Of a stretch of DNA of 64,000 bases, positions 16,101-23,617 are shown one piece after another. Every line of letters starts with the position of its first letter. Within the stretch, counting starts at the first letter, position 1. The DNA comes from Cellulomonas palmilytica (GTDB lineage Bacteria; Actinomycetota; Actinomycetes; Actinomycetales; Cellulomonadaceae), in NCBI RefSeq assembly GCF_021590045.1, contig NZ_CP062221.1, forward strand, positions 2,170,001 through 2,234,000, read 5' to 3'. The position numbers were made by a program, and so were the translations under genes. The notes under the pieces are model-generated. The model did no database searches. It was not told the origin of the DNA and was given only the letters and a program-made list of their open reading frames with translations.

Positions 16101-18138
16101 CGCGGCCGAGCGCGGCGGGCCGGCCCGGCGAGTCGCCCTTCCAGAACGGCAGTCGTCCGGGCACGCCGGGCGCCGGGGAGACGAGCACGCGGTCGGAGGT
16201 GATCTCCTCGATGCGCCAGGTCGACGAGCCGAGCGTGAACGTGTCGCCCGCGCGCGACTCGTAGACCATCTCCTCGTCGAGCTCGCCCACGCGTCTGCCG
16301 CCGCGCGTGCGGCCCGCCGAGATCTCGGGGTCCACCGCGACGCCCGGGGTCGCGGCCGTGGGGGACGCGAGGAACACGCCGAACATGCCGCGGTCGGGGA
16401 TCGTGCCGCCGCTCGTCACGGCGAGCCGCAGCGCGCCCGGACGGCCCACGAGCACGTCCCGCACGCGGTCCCAGACGAGCCGTGGCCGCAGCTCCGCGAA
16501 CTCCTCGCTCGGGTACCGGCCCGCGAGCATGTCGAGCACCGCGCGCAGCGTCGCGTCGCCGAGGTGCGCGAACGGCGCCGCGCGCCGCACCACGCGCGCG
16601 AGCTCGTCGACGGGCCACTCGTCGACCGCGACCATCGCGACGACCTGCTGCGCGAGCACGTCGAGCGGGTTGCTCGGCACCGAGAGCGGCTCGAGCTCGC
16701 CCGTGCGCATGCGCTGCGCCGTGACGGCCGCCGCGACCAGCTCGCCGCGGTACGTCGGGAACACCACGCCGCGGGACACCGCGCCGACCTGGTGACCCGC
16801 CCGGCCGATGCGCTGCAGACCGCTCGCGACGGACGGCGGCGCGCCCACCTGCACGACGAGGTCGACCGCGCCCATGTCGATGCCGAGCTCGAGCGAGCTC
16901 GTCGCGACCACCGCGGGCAGCGCGCCCGCCTTGAGCTCGGACTCGGTGCGCGTGCGCTCCGCGCGGCTCATCGACCCGTGGTGGGCGCGCGCGAGGATCG
17001 TCGACGGGTCGCGAGTGTCGACCCCGACGCCCGTGCCGGACTGCCCGGGCACCGCGGCGGCGTGCAGCTCGCCCGGGTCCGGGACGTCCAGGCCGGTGCG
17101 CTGCGCCCAGACCTCGTTCATGCGCGACGTGAGGCGCTCGGCGCCGCGCCGCGAGTTGGTGAACACGAGCGTCGAGCGGTGCTCGGCGACGAGGTCGACC
17201 ACGCGCTCCTCGACGTGCGGCCACACGGACGCGCGGCGCTGCGGGCGGTCGGCGTCGCCGGACAGGTCCGCCGCGGCGGCCGCCGACCACGCGTCCGGGC
17301 TTCCGGCGCCACCCGCCCCGACCGTCGCACCGCCCGACGCGCCGGGGTCCGCCGCGGACGCGAGGTCCGTGAGGTCGGGCACGGGTACGACGACGTCCAC
17401 CGCGATCTGCTTCGTCGTGGGCGGCTGCACGACGACGACCTCGCGCCCGCCCTCGCTGCGCGGCCGGGCGCCCGCGAGGAACGAGGCCACCGCCTCGACC
17501 GGACGGACCGTCGCGGACAGCCCGATGCGCTGGGCGGGTCCGGAGCCCGACGCCTCGAGCAGCGCGTCGAGGCGCTCGAGCGACAGCGCGAGGTGCGCGC
17601 CGCGCTTCGACCCCGCGACCGCGTGGATCTCGTCGAGGATCACGGTGTGCACGCCCGCCAGACCCGCGCGCGCGGCCGACGTCAGCACCAGGTAGAGCGA
17701 CTCCGGCGTGGTGATGAGGACGTCCGGCGGCCGGGTCGCGAACGACCGTCGCTCGGCCGGTGGCGTGTCGCCGGTCCGCGTGCCGACCGTGACCTCCGGC
17801 AGGTGCGCCCCGAGCCGTGTCGCGGCCTGCCGGATCCCGACGAGGGGCGAGCGCAGGTTGCGCTCCACGTCGGTCGCGAGCGCCTTGAGCGGCGAGACGT
17901 ACACGACCCGGCACCGGCGGGTCGGGTCGTCCGGCGGGCTGCTCGTCAGGAGGCCGTCCAACGCCCACAGGAACGCCGCGAGCGTCTTGCCGGAGCCGGT
18001 GGGGGCGACGACGAGGGCGTGCCGGCCGTCGGCGACCGCGTCCCAGGCGCCGACCTGCGCGGTGGTCGGCTCGGCGAACGCGCCGGTGAACCACGTGCGG
18101 GTCGGCTCGGAGAACCGGGTGAGCACCACGCCCGACAT
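13102..18138 (-). CDS. lhr: Lhr family ATP-dependent helicase
   Basis: A very large superfamily-2 DNA helicase of 1678 residues, in the upper part of the family range. Near the N terminus are Walker A (VVAPTGSGKTLAAF, about residues 45-58) and the DEIH box (VILDEIHAV); SF2 motif VI reads QRIGRAGHQVG. The first about 860 residues form the Lhr core (two RecA folds, winged helix, Lhr-specific domain), and the rest is the long C-terminal domain with repeated winged-helix-like segments. Lhr is a 3'-5' helicase tied to DNA repair. The ATG at 18138 is used because the longer frame adds only basic noise. The nei-like gene follows closely. Confidence 0.95.
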   Translation of the reverse strand: MSGVVLTRFSEPTRTWFTGAFAEPTTAQVGAWDAVADGRHALVVAPTGSGKTLAAFLWALDGLLTSSPPDDPTRRCRVVYVSPLKALATDVERNLRSPLVGIRQAATRLGAHLPEVTVGTRTGDTPPAERRSFATRPPDVLITTPESLYLVLTSAARAGLAGVHTVILDEIHAVAGSKRGAHLALSLERLDALLEASGSGPAQRIGLSATVRPVEAVASFLAGARPRSEGGREVVVVQPPTTKQIAVDVVVPVPDLTDLASAADPGASGGATVGAGGAGSPDAWSAAAAADLSGDADRPQRRASVWPHVEERVVDLVAEHRSTLVFTNSRRGAERLTSRMNEVWAQRTGLDVPDPGELHAAAVPGQSGTGVGVDTRDPSTILARAHHGSMSRAERTRTESELKAGALPAVVATSSLELGIDMGAVDLVVQVGAPPSVASGLQRIGRAGHQVGAVSRGVVFPTYRGELVAAAVTAQRMRTGELEPLSVPSNPLDVLAQQVVAMVAVDEWPVDELARVVRRAAPFAHLGDATLRAVLDMLAGRYPSEEFAELRPRLVWDRVRDVLVGRPGALRLAVTSGGTIPDRGMFGVFLASPTAATPGVAVDPEISAGRTRGGRRVGELDEEMVYESRAGDTFTLGSSTWRIEEITSDRVLVSPAPGVPGRLPFWKGDSPGRPAALGRAMGAWVRELAALDDEDARLAATAAGLDAWAADNLIAYVREQVAATGVVPSDVAVVVERFRDELGDWRVVIHSPYGARVHAPWAVVLGARLRERYGVDAAAMHSDDGIVLRLPDTLDAELDALWDERRDPGGDAPGLDLEDLLVDPDDVVAQVRAQLGSSAMFGARFREAAGRALLLPRRRPDRRSPLWQQRQRSAQLLSVAAQYPDFPILLEATRECLQDDFDTAALAELMRGVAAGRVRVVEVTTRSPSPFAQSLLLGYTAQFLYDGDAPLAERRAAALTLDPTLLAELLGRSGESQLADLLDPQAVLDTEAELSGRAPDRQATTLEQLADTVRRHGPLPVADLLTRTAPEVHDHVPAWLAELADARRLIEVRLAGVAPHRARQWAAVEDAGRLRDALGVALPVGVPEAFTEVLPDPVGDLVRRYARTHGPFTAAALAAHHGWGVAVAQQALGRLEDAGVLVRGRLRPTELGGTGDEYCDANVLRTLRRRSLAALRSQVEPVDPRALGVFLPRWQSVAPTLGGGAAGLRGVDGVARVVEQLAGFAVPASALESLVLPARVVDYRPEMLDELTAAGEVVWAGHAALPGHDGTVSLHPAAVADLTLAALPPHDEVATTSAVHVAVLDALGDGGAWFVGALTARVRDRLEQVGAERSDEAGGTTTEPLLVTERDVVAALWDLVWAGLVTNDSLSPLRAWLGSGTTAHRTRSAPPRGRPLRPRLGLRGLGGAPVARPRADGSAAGRWSLLPAREGDPTLRAHALAAQLLDRHGVLTRAVAPLEGIGSRFGDVYRVLGALEHGGQVRRGYFVERLGGSQFALPGAVDQLRADASTVQLAQERADERTEGARTADPAWDSARDTARASRDAARRSGALVVVLAATDPANPYGGALAWPDPMGAAEGAGHRPGRKAGSLVVLVDGALVLYVERGGRTVLSFAADEDALDAAARGLAAVVPRTGRLTITRIDGAAVLADGAAHSGVGRALVAAGFSTTPRGLRLGS

Positions 18139-18284
18139 CGTCGCAGGCCGCGCCCACAGTCGCCGCCCGCGCGGGCGCGCGGCCGACGGTCGGCGCACCG
18201 CCGCGCCGGGAGGTCTCGCGACTCACAGCGGGCCGCGCGCGGGCCGTGCTGCGCTCGGGTCCGTGCGCGTGACAGGCTGGCGCC

Positions 18285-18518
18285 GTGAGGTACAGCGAGT
18301 TCTGGGAGCTGGTCGAGGAGGTGCTCGGCAGCGCGCACGGGCGCGAGCTGGTCGCGACCCTCGTCGTCGGCGCGCTCGAGAACCGCACGCCCGCCGCGGC
18401 GCTCGAGGACGGCGCGGACCCGCGCGCGGTCTGGCACGCCATGTGCGACGAGCTGCAGATCCCCGAGTCCCGGCGCTGGGGTGCCGACCAGCGCCGGCCC
18501 GCACCTCCGCGCCGGTAG
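18285..18518 (+). CDS. DUF3046 protein
   Basis: A 77-residue protein of the DUF3046 family, starting MRYSEFWELVEEVLG and containing WHAMCDELQIP. The family is a constant neighbour of recA in actinobacteria (Rv2738c next to recA in M. tuberculosis), but its function is not known. GTG start at 18285, preceded by CAGGCT at an almost leaderless distance. An 11-bp direct repeat (GCCGGTAGACC twice) covers its stop codon region. Confidence 0.88.
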   Translation: MRYSEFWELVEEVLGSAHGRELVATLVVGALENRTPAAALEDGADPRAVWHAMCDELQIPESRRWGADQRRPAPPRR

Positions 18519-18553
18519 ACCGCCGGTAGACCAGGACGACCCGAGGACGGCCG

Positions 18554-20665
18554 GTGGACGACGGACGAGGGGACACGAGGCGTCTGCGGGCGCCGTGGCT
18601 GCCCACGCTCGGGGACGCGGCCGACGCGCTCGTCGGGCTCGTCGCGACCGCCGGCGGGCTGGGGGTCGCGATCGCCCTGGTCGACGGCGTCGAGGCCACC
18701 GGGGTCGGCGGTGTGCTCGTCGTCGCGCTGCTCGTGTTCGTCGGCGACCTCGCCCTGCGGCCCCCGCTGCGCGCGCTCGCGCGTCCGCTCGGCGCCATGG
18801 GAGCGCTCGTGCTGGGCCTCGTCGCGCAGGTCGCGATCGCGTGGACCGCGCTGAGCCTCGTCCCGGGCATCGAGGTGTCGTCCGCGTGGGCCGTGGTGCG
18901 CGTCATCGTGATCGCCGCGGTCGTCATGGCGGTCGGCCGCTGGCTGCTGGGCGCCAACGACTCCGAGTACGTCATCTCCGACGTGCTGCGCCGCGCGCGC
19001 CGCAAGGCCCGCCGGCTCGACGGGCGCGTCCCGCAGGGCCGCCCCGCGGGCATGCTCGTCGTGCAGCTCGACGGCGTCGCCGAGCCCGTGCTGCGCGAGG
19101 CGATCGAGGCCGGGCTCGCGCCGACGATGCAGCGGTGGCTCACCGAGGGCACGCACCGCCTCGAGACGTGGTGGGCGCGCGTGCCGTCGACCACGCCCGC
19201 GAGCCAGGCCGGCCTGCTGCACGGCGAGTCCGGCGAGATCCCCGCGTTCCGCTGGTGGGACCGCGGGCTCGGTCGGCTCGTCGTGACGAACCACCCCGCG
19301 GACGCCGCGCTCGTCGAGGCGCGCCTCACCGACGGCAAGGGGCTGCTGGCGGGCGGCGGGACCGCCGTCTCGACGATGTTCACCGGCGACGCCGAGCGCG
19401 CGTACGTCGTCATGAGCCGCACGCGCACGCGCGCCCCCGACGGGTCCGGCGGCGGGCTCGGGCCGGGCGCCGAGTTCGTGCGGTTCTTCGCGAGCCCGTT
19501 CGTGCTCGCGCGCGCCGTGTCGCTCACGATCGGCGAGATCGTCAAGGAGCTCTACCAGGCACGGCGCCAGCACGTGCGCGACGTGCGCCCGCGCATCTCG
19601 CGCGGCGGCTGGTACGTGGTGCTGCGCGGCGTGACGAACGTGCTCATGCGGGACCTGTCCACGTCGCTCGTCGCCGAGGCCGTCGTGCGGGGCGACCCCG
19701 TGGTGTTCGTCGACCTCGTGGACTACGACGAGATCGCGCACCACGCCGGACCCACGCGCCCCGAGTCGCTGCGCGCGCTCGAGGGCCTCGACCGTGTGCT
19801 GCGCACGCTCGAGCAGGCGGTCGCGGTCGCGCCGCGCGACTACCGCGTGGTCGTGCTGTCCGACCACGGCCAGGCGCTCGGGGAGACGTTCGAGCAGCTC
19901 GAGGGCACGAGCCTGCTCGACGTCGTGCGCGAGCTCATGGCGGCACCCGACGCGAGCGGCGTGCAGAGCGGCACGGGCGAGGACTGGGGGCCGCTCAACG
20001 CGCTGCTCACGAGCGTCGTCGGCTCGGGCGGCAGCCGGGCGGTCGGGCCGGACGCCGGTCGCGCGTCGGGGCGCGTGCGCGACGCCGCGACGCCCGAGCC
20101 GCCCGAGGTCGTCGTCGTCGGGTCCGGGAACCTCGGTCTCGTGTGGTTCCCGCGGGTCGACCACCGCCTGGTGCTCGAGGAGCTGCAGGAACGCTGGCCC
20201 GCGCTCGTGCCCGGTCTCGCGGCACGGCCGGGCGTCGGGGCGGTCGTCGTCGACACGCGGGCGCGTGGGCTCGTGGCGATCGGCCCGCGCGGGCTCGTGC
20301 TCCTGGAGCCCGACCCGGACGCCGACCCTGCCGACGCGGTCGAGGGGGAGGACCCGCTCGCGCCCTACGGGCCGCGCGGGCGTGCGGACCTCGCGCGCGC
20401 CGCGCGTCTTCCGCACACCGGCGACCTGCTGCTCGTCTCGCGCGTCACCGAGCGGGGGCACGTGCACGCGTTCGAGGGACAGGTCGGGTCGCACGGCGGG
20501 ATCGGCGGGGCGCAGAACCTCGCGATGCTCCTGCACCCCGCGCAGTGGCCCGTGGACGACGAGCTGCGCGAGGCGGTCGGGGCGCGGGACCTGCTCGTGG
20601 GCGCGGAGTCCGTGCACGCGCAGCTCGTGCGGTGGGCGCGCAGCGCGGGGCTGCGGGAGGTGTGA
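18554..20665 (+). CDS. Membrane protein with alkaline-phosphatase-superfamily phosphodiesterase domain
   Basis: 703 residues. Roughly the first 140 contain about four hydrophobic helices, the part databases label as a phage-holin-like family. The rest is a type I phosphodiesterase/nucleotide-pyrophosphatase-like fold: it opens with GMLVVQLDGVAEPVL, has STTPASQAGLLHG where the metal-bound nucleophile would lie, VDLVDYDEIAHHAG, LSDHGQALGETF and finally GSHGGIGGAQN. These are the metal-binding Asp and His positions of the superfamily, so hydrolysis of a phosphodiester or sulfate ester is plausible; the substrate is unknown. GTG start. The next gene begins one base after its stop region. Confidence 0.82.
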   Translation: MDDGRGDTRRLRAPWLPTLGDAADALVGLVATAGGLGVAIALVDGVEATGVGGVLVVALLVFVGDLALRPPLRALARPLGAMGALVLGLVAQVAIAWTALSLVPGIEVSSAWAVVRVIVIAAVVMAVGRWLLGANDSEYVISDVLRRARRKARRLDGRVPQGRPAGMLVVQLDGVAEPVLREAIEAGLAPTMQRWLTEGTHRLETWWARVPSTTPASQAGLLHGESGEIPAFRWWDRGLGRLVVTNHPADAALVEARLTDGKGLLAGGGTAVSTMFTGDAERAYVVMSRTRTRAPDGSGGGLGPGAEFVRFFASPFVLARAVSLTIGEIVKELYQARRQHVRDVRPRISRGGWYVVLRGVTNVLMRDLSTSLVAEAVVRGDPVVFVDLVDYDEIAHHAGPTRPESLRALEGLDRVLRTLEQAVAVAPRDYRVVVLSDHGQALGETFEQLEGTSLLDVVRELMAAPDASGVQSGTGEDWGPLNALLTSVVGSGGSRAVGPDAGRASGRVRDAATPEPPEVVVVGSGNLGLVWFPRVDHRLVLEELQERWPALVPGLAARPGVGAVVVDTRARGLVAIGPRGLVLLEPDPDADPADAVEGEDPLAPYGPRGRADLARAARLPHTGDLLLVSRVTERGHVHAFEGQVGSHGGIGGAQNLAMLLHPAQWPVDDELREAVGARDLLVGAESVHAQLVRWARSAGLREV

Positions 20666-20666
20666 G

Positions 20667-21539
20667 GTGTCGTCGGGGGTGCGTGCGGCGGGCGTCGTGA
20701 CGAGCGGCGTGCACGACGAGGTGCGCGACGACGAGGTGCCCGCCGTGGCGGTGCGCTGGCTCGGTCACGCGAGCGTCGTGCTCGACCTCGCGCCGCCCGG
20801 CGAGCGCCCGGGCGTCGCGCGGCGCGTGCGCCTGCTGACCGACCCGCTGCTGCGCCGCCACGCGGGACTGCTGCGTCGGCGCGGGGGCGCCCCGCGGCGC
20901 GAGGACTGGTGCGACGCGGACGCCGTGCTCGTCTCCCACCTGCACCACGACCACGCGGAGCTCGGCTCGCTCGAGCTGCTCGGTGAGACGCCCGTGCTCG
21001 CCCCGCCGAGCAACGCGCACTGGCTCACGCGGCACGGGGTGCACGGCGTCCCGGTGCCTGAGGGCACGTGGTGGCAGGTGCCCGGCACGGGCGTGCGCGT
21101 GCGGCCGGTGACCGCCGTGCACGGGCACCGGCCCATGCCGCACCGGCCGAACGCGGCGGTGGGGTTCCTCGTCGTCGCACCGGGCGTGCGCGTGTGGTTC
21201 GCGGGGGACACCGCGCCGTTCCCGCAGATGGCGGACCTGCCCGCGCTCGCGGGCGGGCCGATCGACCTGGCGCTCGTGCCCGTGGGCGGGTGGGGTCCGC
21301 GCCTGTCGGGCGGGCACATGGACCCGGTCCAGGCGGCCGAGGCGGTGGCGGCCGTGCGGGCCGCCGCGGCCGTGCCTGTGCACTGGGGCACGCTGCACGC
21401 GCCGGTGTCGCGGCGGCTGCCGCCGGGCTGGATGGACGCGGCGGGGCCGGCGTTCGCGGCGGCCGTGGGACGGCGGGTGCCGGGCTGCGCGGTGCACGTG
21501 CTGGAGCCGGGGGAGCAGGTGCGGCTGCGCGTGCGGTGA
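20667..21539 (+). CDS. Metallo-beta-lactamase-fold hydrolase (UlaG/RomA-like)
   Basis: 290 residues with the complete metal site: VSHLHHDHAELGSLE (HxHxDH), TAVHGHRP, WFAGDTAPF and a C-terminal VPVHWGTLHAP. The pattern resembles UlaG lactonases and RomA/NAPE-PLD-like enzymes. The GTG start at 20667 is 1 nt beyond the upstream stop, and GGGAGG lies just before it, so translation is coupled to the phosphodiesterase-like gene. The pairing suggests a common substrate, for example a phospholipid, but this is inference. Confidence 0.87.
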   Translation: MSSGVRAAGVVTSGVHDEVRDDEVPAVAVRWLGHASVVLDLAPPGERPGVARRVRLLTDPLLRRHAGLLRRRGGAPRREDWCDADAVLVSHLHHDHAELGSLELLGETPVLAPPSNAHWLTRHGVHGVPVPEGTWWQVPGTGVRVRPVTAVHGHRPMPHRPNAAVGFLVVAPGVRVWFAGDTAPFPQMADLPALAGGPIDLALVPVGGWGPRLSGGHMDPVQAAEAVAAVRAAAAVPVHWGTLHAPVSRRLPPGWMDAAGPAFAAAVGRRVPGCAVHVLEPGEQVRLRVR

Positions 21540-21574
21540 TCCGGCGCGCGTGCTCGTCGGCGTGTCGCGCGCGA

Positions 21575-21590
21575 TCGAACGTCTGTTCGG
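21575..21590. promoter_or_regulatory. SOS box (LexA operator) of recA
   Basis: TCGAAC-GTCT-GTTCGG matches the actinobacterial/Gram-positive LexA operator TCGAAC-N4-GTTCGA at 11 of 12 fixed positions. It abuts TAGTGT at 21591-21596, a good -10 element, so bound LexA would block RNA polymerase. Confidence 0.9.
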
Positions 21591-21596
21591 TAGTGT
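21591..21596 (+). promoter_or_regulatory. -10 element TAGTGT of recA
   Basis: TAGTGT lies directly after the SOS box. A start near 21604 would give a leader of about 175 nt before recA. Confidence 0.5.
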
Positions 21597-21779
21597 GGTG
21601 CGCGGTGGCGACGTCCGCGGCGTCCACCCGTCCACAGGTCGGTCCCGGTCGGGGCTCGTCCACAGGGGGCGGGGGTCCGCGACGGCTGTGTCGGTGGTCG
21701 GGCATAGCGTCACCGCACGACGAGAAGACCAGCCCCCGCAGGCGCAGCACGACAGCTGCTCGAGACGAAGGTGGAGCAC

Positions 21780-22823
21780 ATGCCTCCCGCACCCCAGGAC
21801 CGCGAGAAGGCCCTCGAGGCCGCCCTCTCCCAGATCGACCGCCAGTTCGGCAAGGGCTCCATCATGCGCCTCGGCGACGAGGGCCGTGCCCCCGTCGAGG
21901 TGATCCCCACCGGCTCGATCGCGCTCGACGTCGCGCTCGGCATCGGCGGCCTCCCGCGCGGCCGCATCATCGAGATCTACGGCCCGGAGTCCTCGGGAAA
22001 GACGACGGTCGCGCTGCACGCGGTCGCCAACGCGCAGCGGGCCGGCGGCATCGCGGCGTTCATCGACGCCGAGCACGCGCTCGACCCGGAGTACGCGAAG
22101 AAGCTCGGGGTCGACACCGACGCGCTGCTCGTGTCGCAGCCGGACACCGGTGAGCAGGCGCTCGAGATCATGGACATGCTGATCCGCTCGGGCGCGATCG
22201 ACATCATCGTCATCGACTCGGTCGCGGCCCTCGTGCCCAAGGCCGAGATCGAGGGCGAGATGGGTGACAGCCACGTCGGTCTGCAGGCGCGCCTGATGTC
22301 GCAGGCGCTGCGCAAGATCACCGGTGCCCTCAACCAGTCGGGGACCACCGCGATCTTCATCAACCAGCTGCGCGAGAAGATCGGCGTGTTCTTCGGCTCG
22401 CCCGAGACCACCACCGGTGGCAAGGCGCTGAAGTTCTACGCGTCGGTCCGCATGGACATCCGCCGCATCGAGACCCTCAAGGAGGGCACCGAGGCGGTCG
22501 GAAACCGCACGCGCGTCAAGGTCGTCAAGAACAAGATGTCGCCGCCGTTCAAGCAGGCCGAGTTCGACATCCTGTACGGCGTCGGCATCTCGCGCGAGGG
22601 CTCGCTGATCGACCTCGGCGTCGAGCACGGCTTCATCCGCAAGTCCGGTGCGTGGTTCACGTACGAGGGCGACCAGCTCGGCCAGGGCAAGGAGAACGCG
22701 CGCAAGTTCCTGCGCGACAACCCGGACCTCGCCGAGGAGCTCGACAAGAAGATCAAGGAGAAGCTCGGCATCGGGGCACGCCTCGACGCGCCGGCGGACG
22801 CGACGCCGCCGGTCGACTTCTGA
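21780..22823 (+). CDS. recA: Recombinase RecA
   Basis: 347 residues, no intein. RecA forms filaments on single-stranded DNA for recombination and triggers LexA self-cleavage. Walker A is GPESSGKTT, Walker B region [19 protein letters not shown]; loop 1 and 2 regions are intact ([35 protein letters not shown]). The ATG at 21780 is preferred over the in-frame GTG at 21771 because GAAGGTGGAG sits before it. The C terminus ends DATPPVDF, acidic residues included as usual. SOS regulation is shown by the operator 190 bp upstream. recX follows after 20 nt. Confidence 0.98.
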   Translation: MPPAPQDREKALEAALSQIDRQFGKGSIMRLGDEGRAPVEVIPTGSIALDVALGIGGLPRGRIIEIYGPESSGKTTVALHAVANAQRAGGIAAFIDAEHALDPEYAKKLGVDTDALLVSQPDTGEQALEIMDMLIRSGAIDIIVIDSVAALVPKAEIEGEMGDSHVGLQARLMSQALRKITGALNQSGTTAIFINQLREKIGVFFGSPETTTGGKALKFYASVRMDIRRIETLKEGTEAVGNRTRVKVVKNKMSPPFKQAEFDILYGVGISREGSLIDLGVEHGFIRKSGAWFTYEGDQLGQGKENARKFLRDNPDLAEELDKKIKEKLGIGARLDAPADATPPVDF

Positions 22824-22843
22824 CGCCGCGCCGGGGCACCGGC

Positions 22844-23440
22844 ATGGCGATGAGCAACGCAGGTGCCCGTCGACGGCGGCCCGCCCAGGAGCCGCCGTCG
22901 ACGGGCGCCGCGGCGCAGGACGCCGAGCCCGATCCCGAGTCGGTCGCGCGGTCGATCGCGCTGCGCCTCCTCACGGGCGCCCCGCGCAGCCGCGCGCAGC
23001 TCGAGGAGGCCATGGCGCGCCGCGAGGTCCCGCAGGACGTCGCGGCGCGCGTGCTCGACCGGTTCACCGAGGTCGGCCTGGTGAACGACGCGGAGTACGC
23101 GCGGATGCTCGTGCGGACCCGGCACGAGGAGCGTGGGCTGTCGCGTCGAGCGCTCGCCGTCGAGCTGCGGCGCAAGGGCATCGACGAGGAGACCGCGGCC
23201 GGCGCGCTCGAGCAGGTCGACGGCGACGACGAGGTGGAGGCGGCGCGCGCCGTCGTGCGCCGCAAGCTGCGGGCGACCACCGGGCTCGACGAGGCGACGC
23301 GACTGCGCCGGGTCGCGGGGACCCTGGGACGCAAGGGCTACGCGCCGGGGCTCGCGCTGCGGCTGGCCCGCGAGGAGCTCGCGGCCGAGGCAGGGTCTGA
23401 CGACGGCGCCGGGGGCGACGTCGACTTCTGGGACGCCTGA
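22844..23440 (+). CDS. recX: Regulatory protein RecX
   Basis: 198 residues of tandem three-helix repeats typical of RecX, a modulator that caps or disassembles RecA filaments. Recognisable segments are LRLLTGAPRSRAQLEEAM, VPQDVAARVLDRFTEVGLVN and GLSRRALAVELRRKGID. The first about 28 residues are a variable tail, and the DNA encoding them contains a 15-bp perfect inverted repeat. ATGs at 22844 and 22850 are both possible starts; a start downstream of the hairpin is not excluded. The gene is cotranscribed with recA in most bacteria. Confidence 0.93.
   Translation: MAMSNAGARRRRPAQEPPSTGAAAQDAEPDPESVARSIALRLLTGAPRSRAQLEEAMARREVPQDVAARVLDRFTEVGLVNDAEYARMLVRTRHEERGLSRRALAVELRRKGIDEETAAGALEQVDGDDEVEAARAVVRRKLRATTGLDEATRLRRVAGTLGRKGYAPGLALRLAREELAAEAGSDDGAGGDVDFWDA
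22866..22905 (+). terminator. Strong hairpin at the recA-recX junction (attenuator candidate)
   Basis: CCCGTCGACGGCGGC (22866-22880) is perfectly complementary to GCCGCCGTCGACGGG (22891-22905) with a 10-nt loop. It lies 43 nt beyond the recA stop, inside the 5' end of recX. A leaky recA terminator that lets a fraction of transcripts reach recX is known in E. coli; this hairpin would do the same job. No T run follows. Confidence 0.55.
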
Positions 23441-23565
23441 GACGCACGGCTCGGGGTGAGACGCGGCAGGTGTGTGGGCGGCCGCGAGATCGGGACGAGT
23501 GGCCCACGACGCGGCCATGCCGCACTGACCAGGATGGATACGGTCCGCCCGTACGGGTGTCGTGG

Positions 23566-23583
23566 CCGGCGATGCGTCGCCGG
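23566..23583 (+). other. Hairpin in the recX-rny spacer
   Basis: CCGGCGA, loop TGCG, TCGCCGG: a perfect 7-bp stem. A 10-bp palindrome CCCGTACGGG lies just upstream at 23548-23557. It may end recX transcription or be part of the rny leader; ACAATG at about 23590 could be a -10 element. Confidence 0.35.
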
Positions 23584-23617
23584 TGCGCGACAATGACCGC
23601 GACGAGCGGAGGTACGC

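Noticed and set aside
15599..20617. A 1672-codon open frame antisense to lhr and its neighbours
   Set aside because: It is Arg/Pro/Ala-rich without any recognisable domain and mirrors real genes in another frame; long antisense frames are expected at this GC content.
21540..21779. Possible intein or second promoter signature around recA
   Set aside because: recA is 347 residues and uninterrupted, and no RecA-NDp-like promoter could be made out besides the SOS box and TAGTGT.
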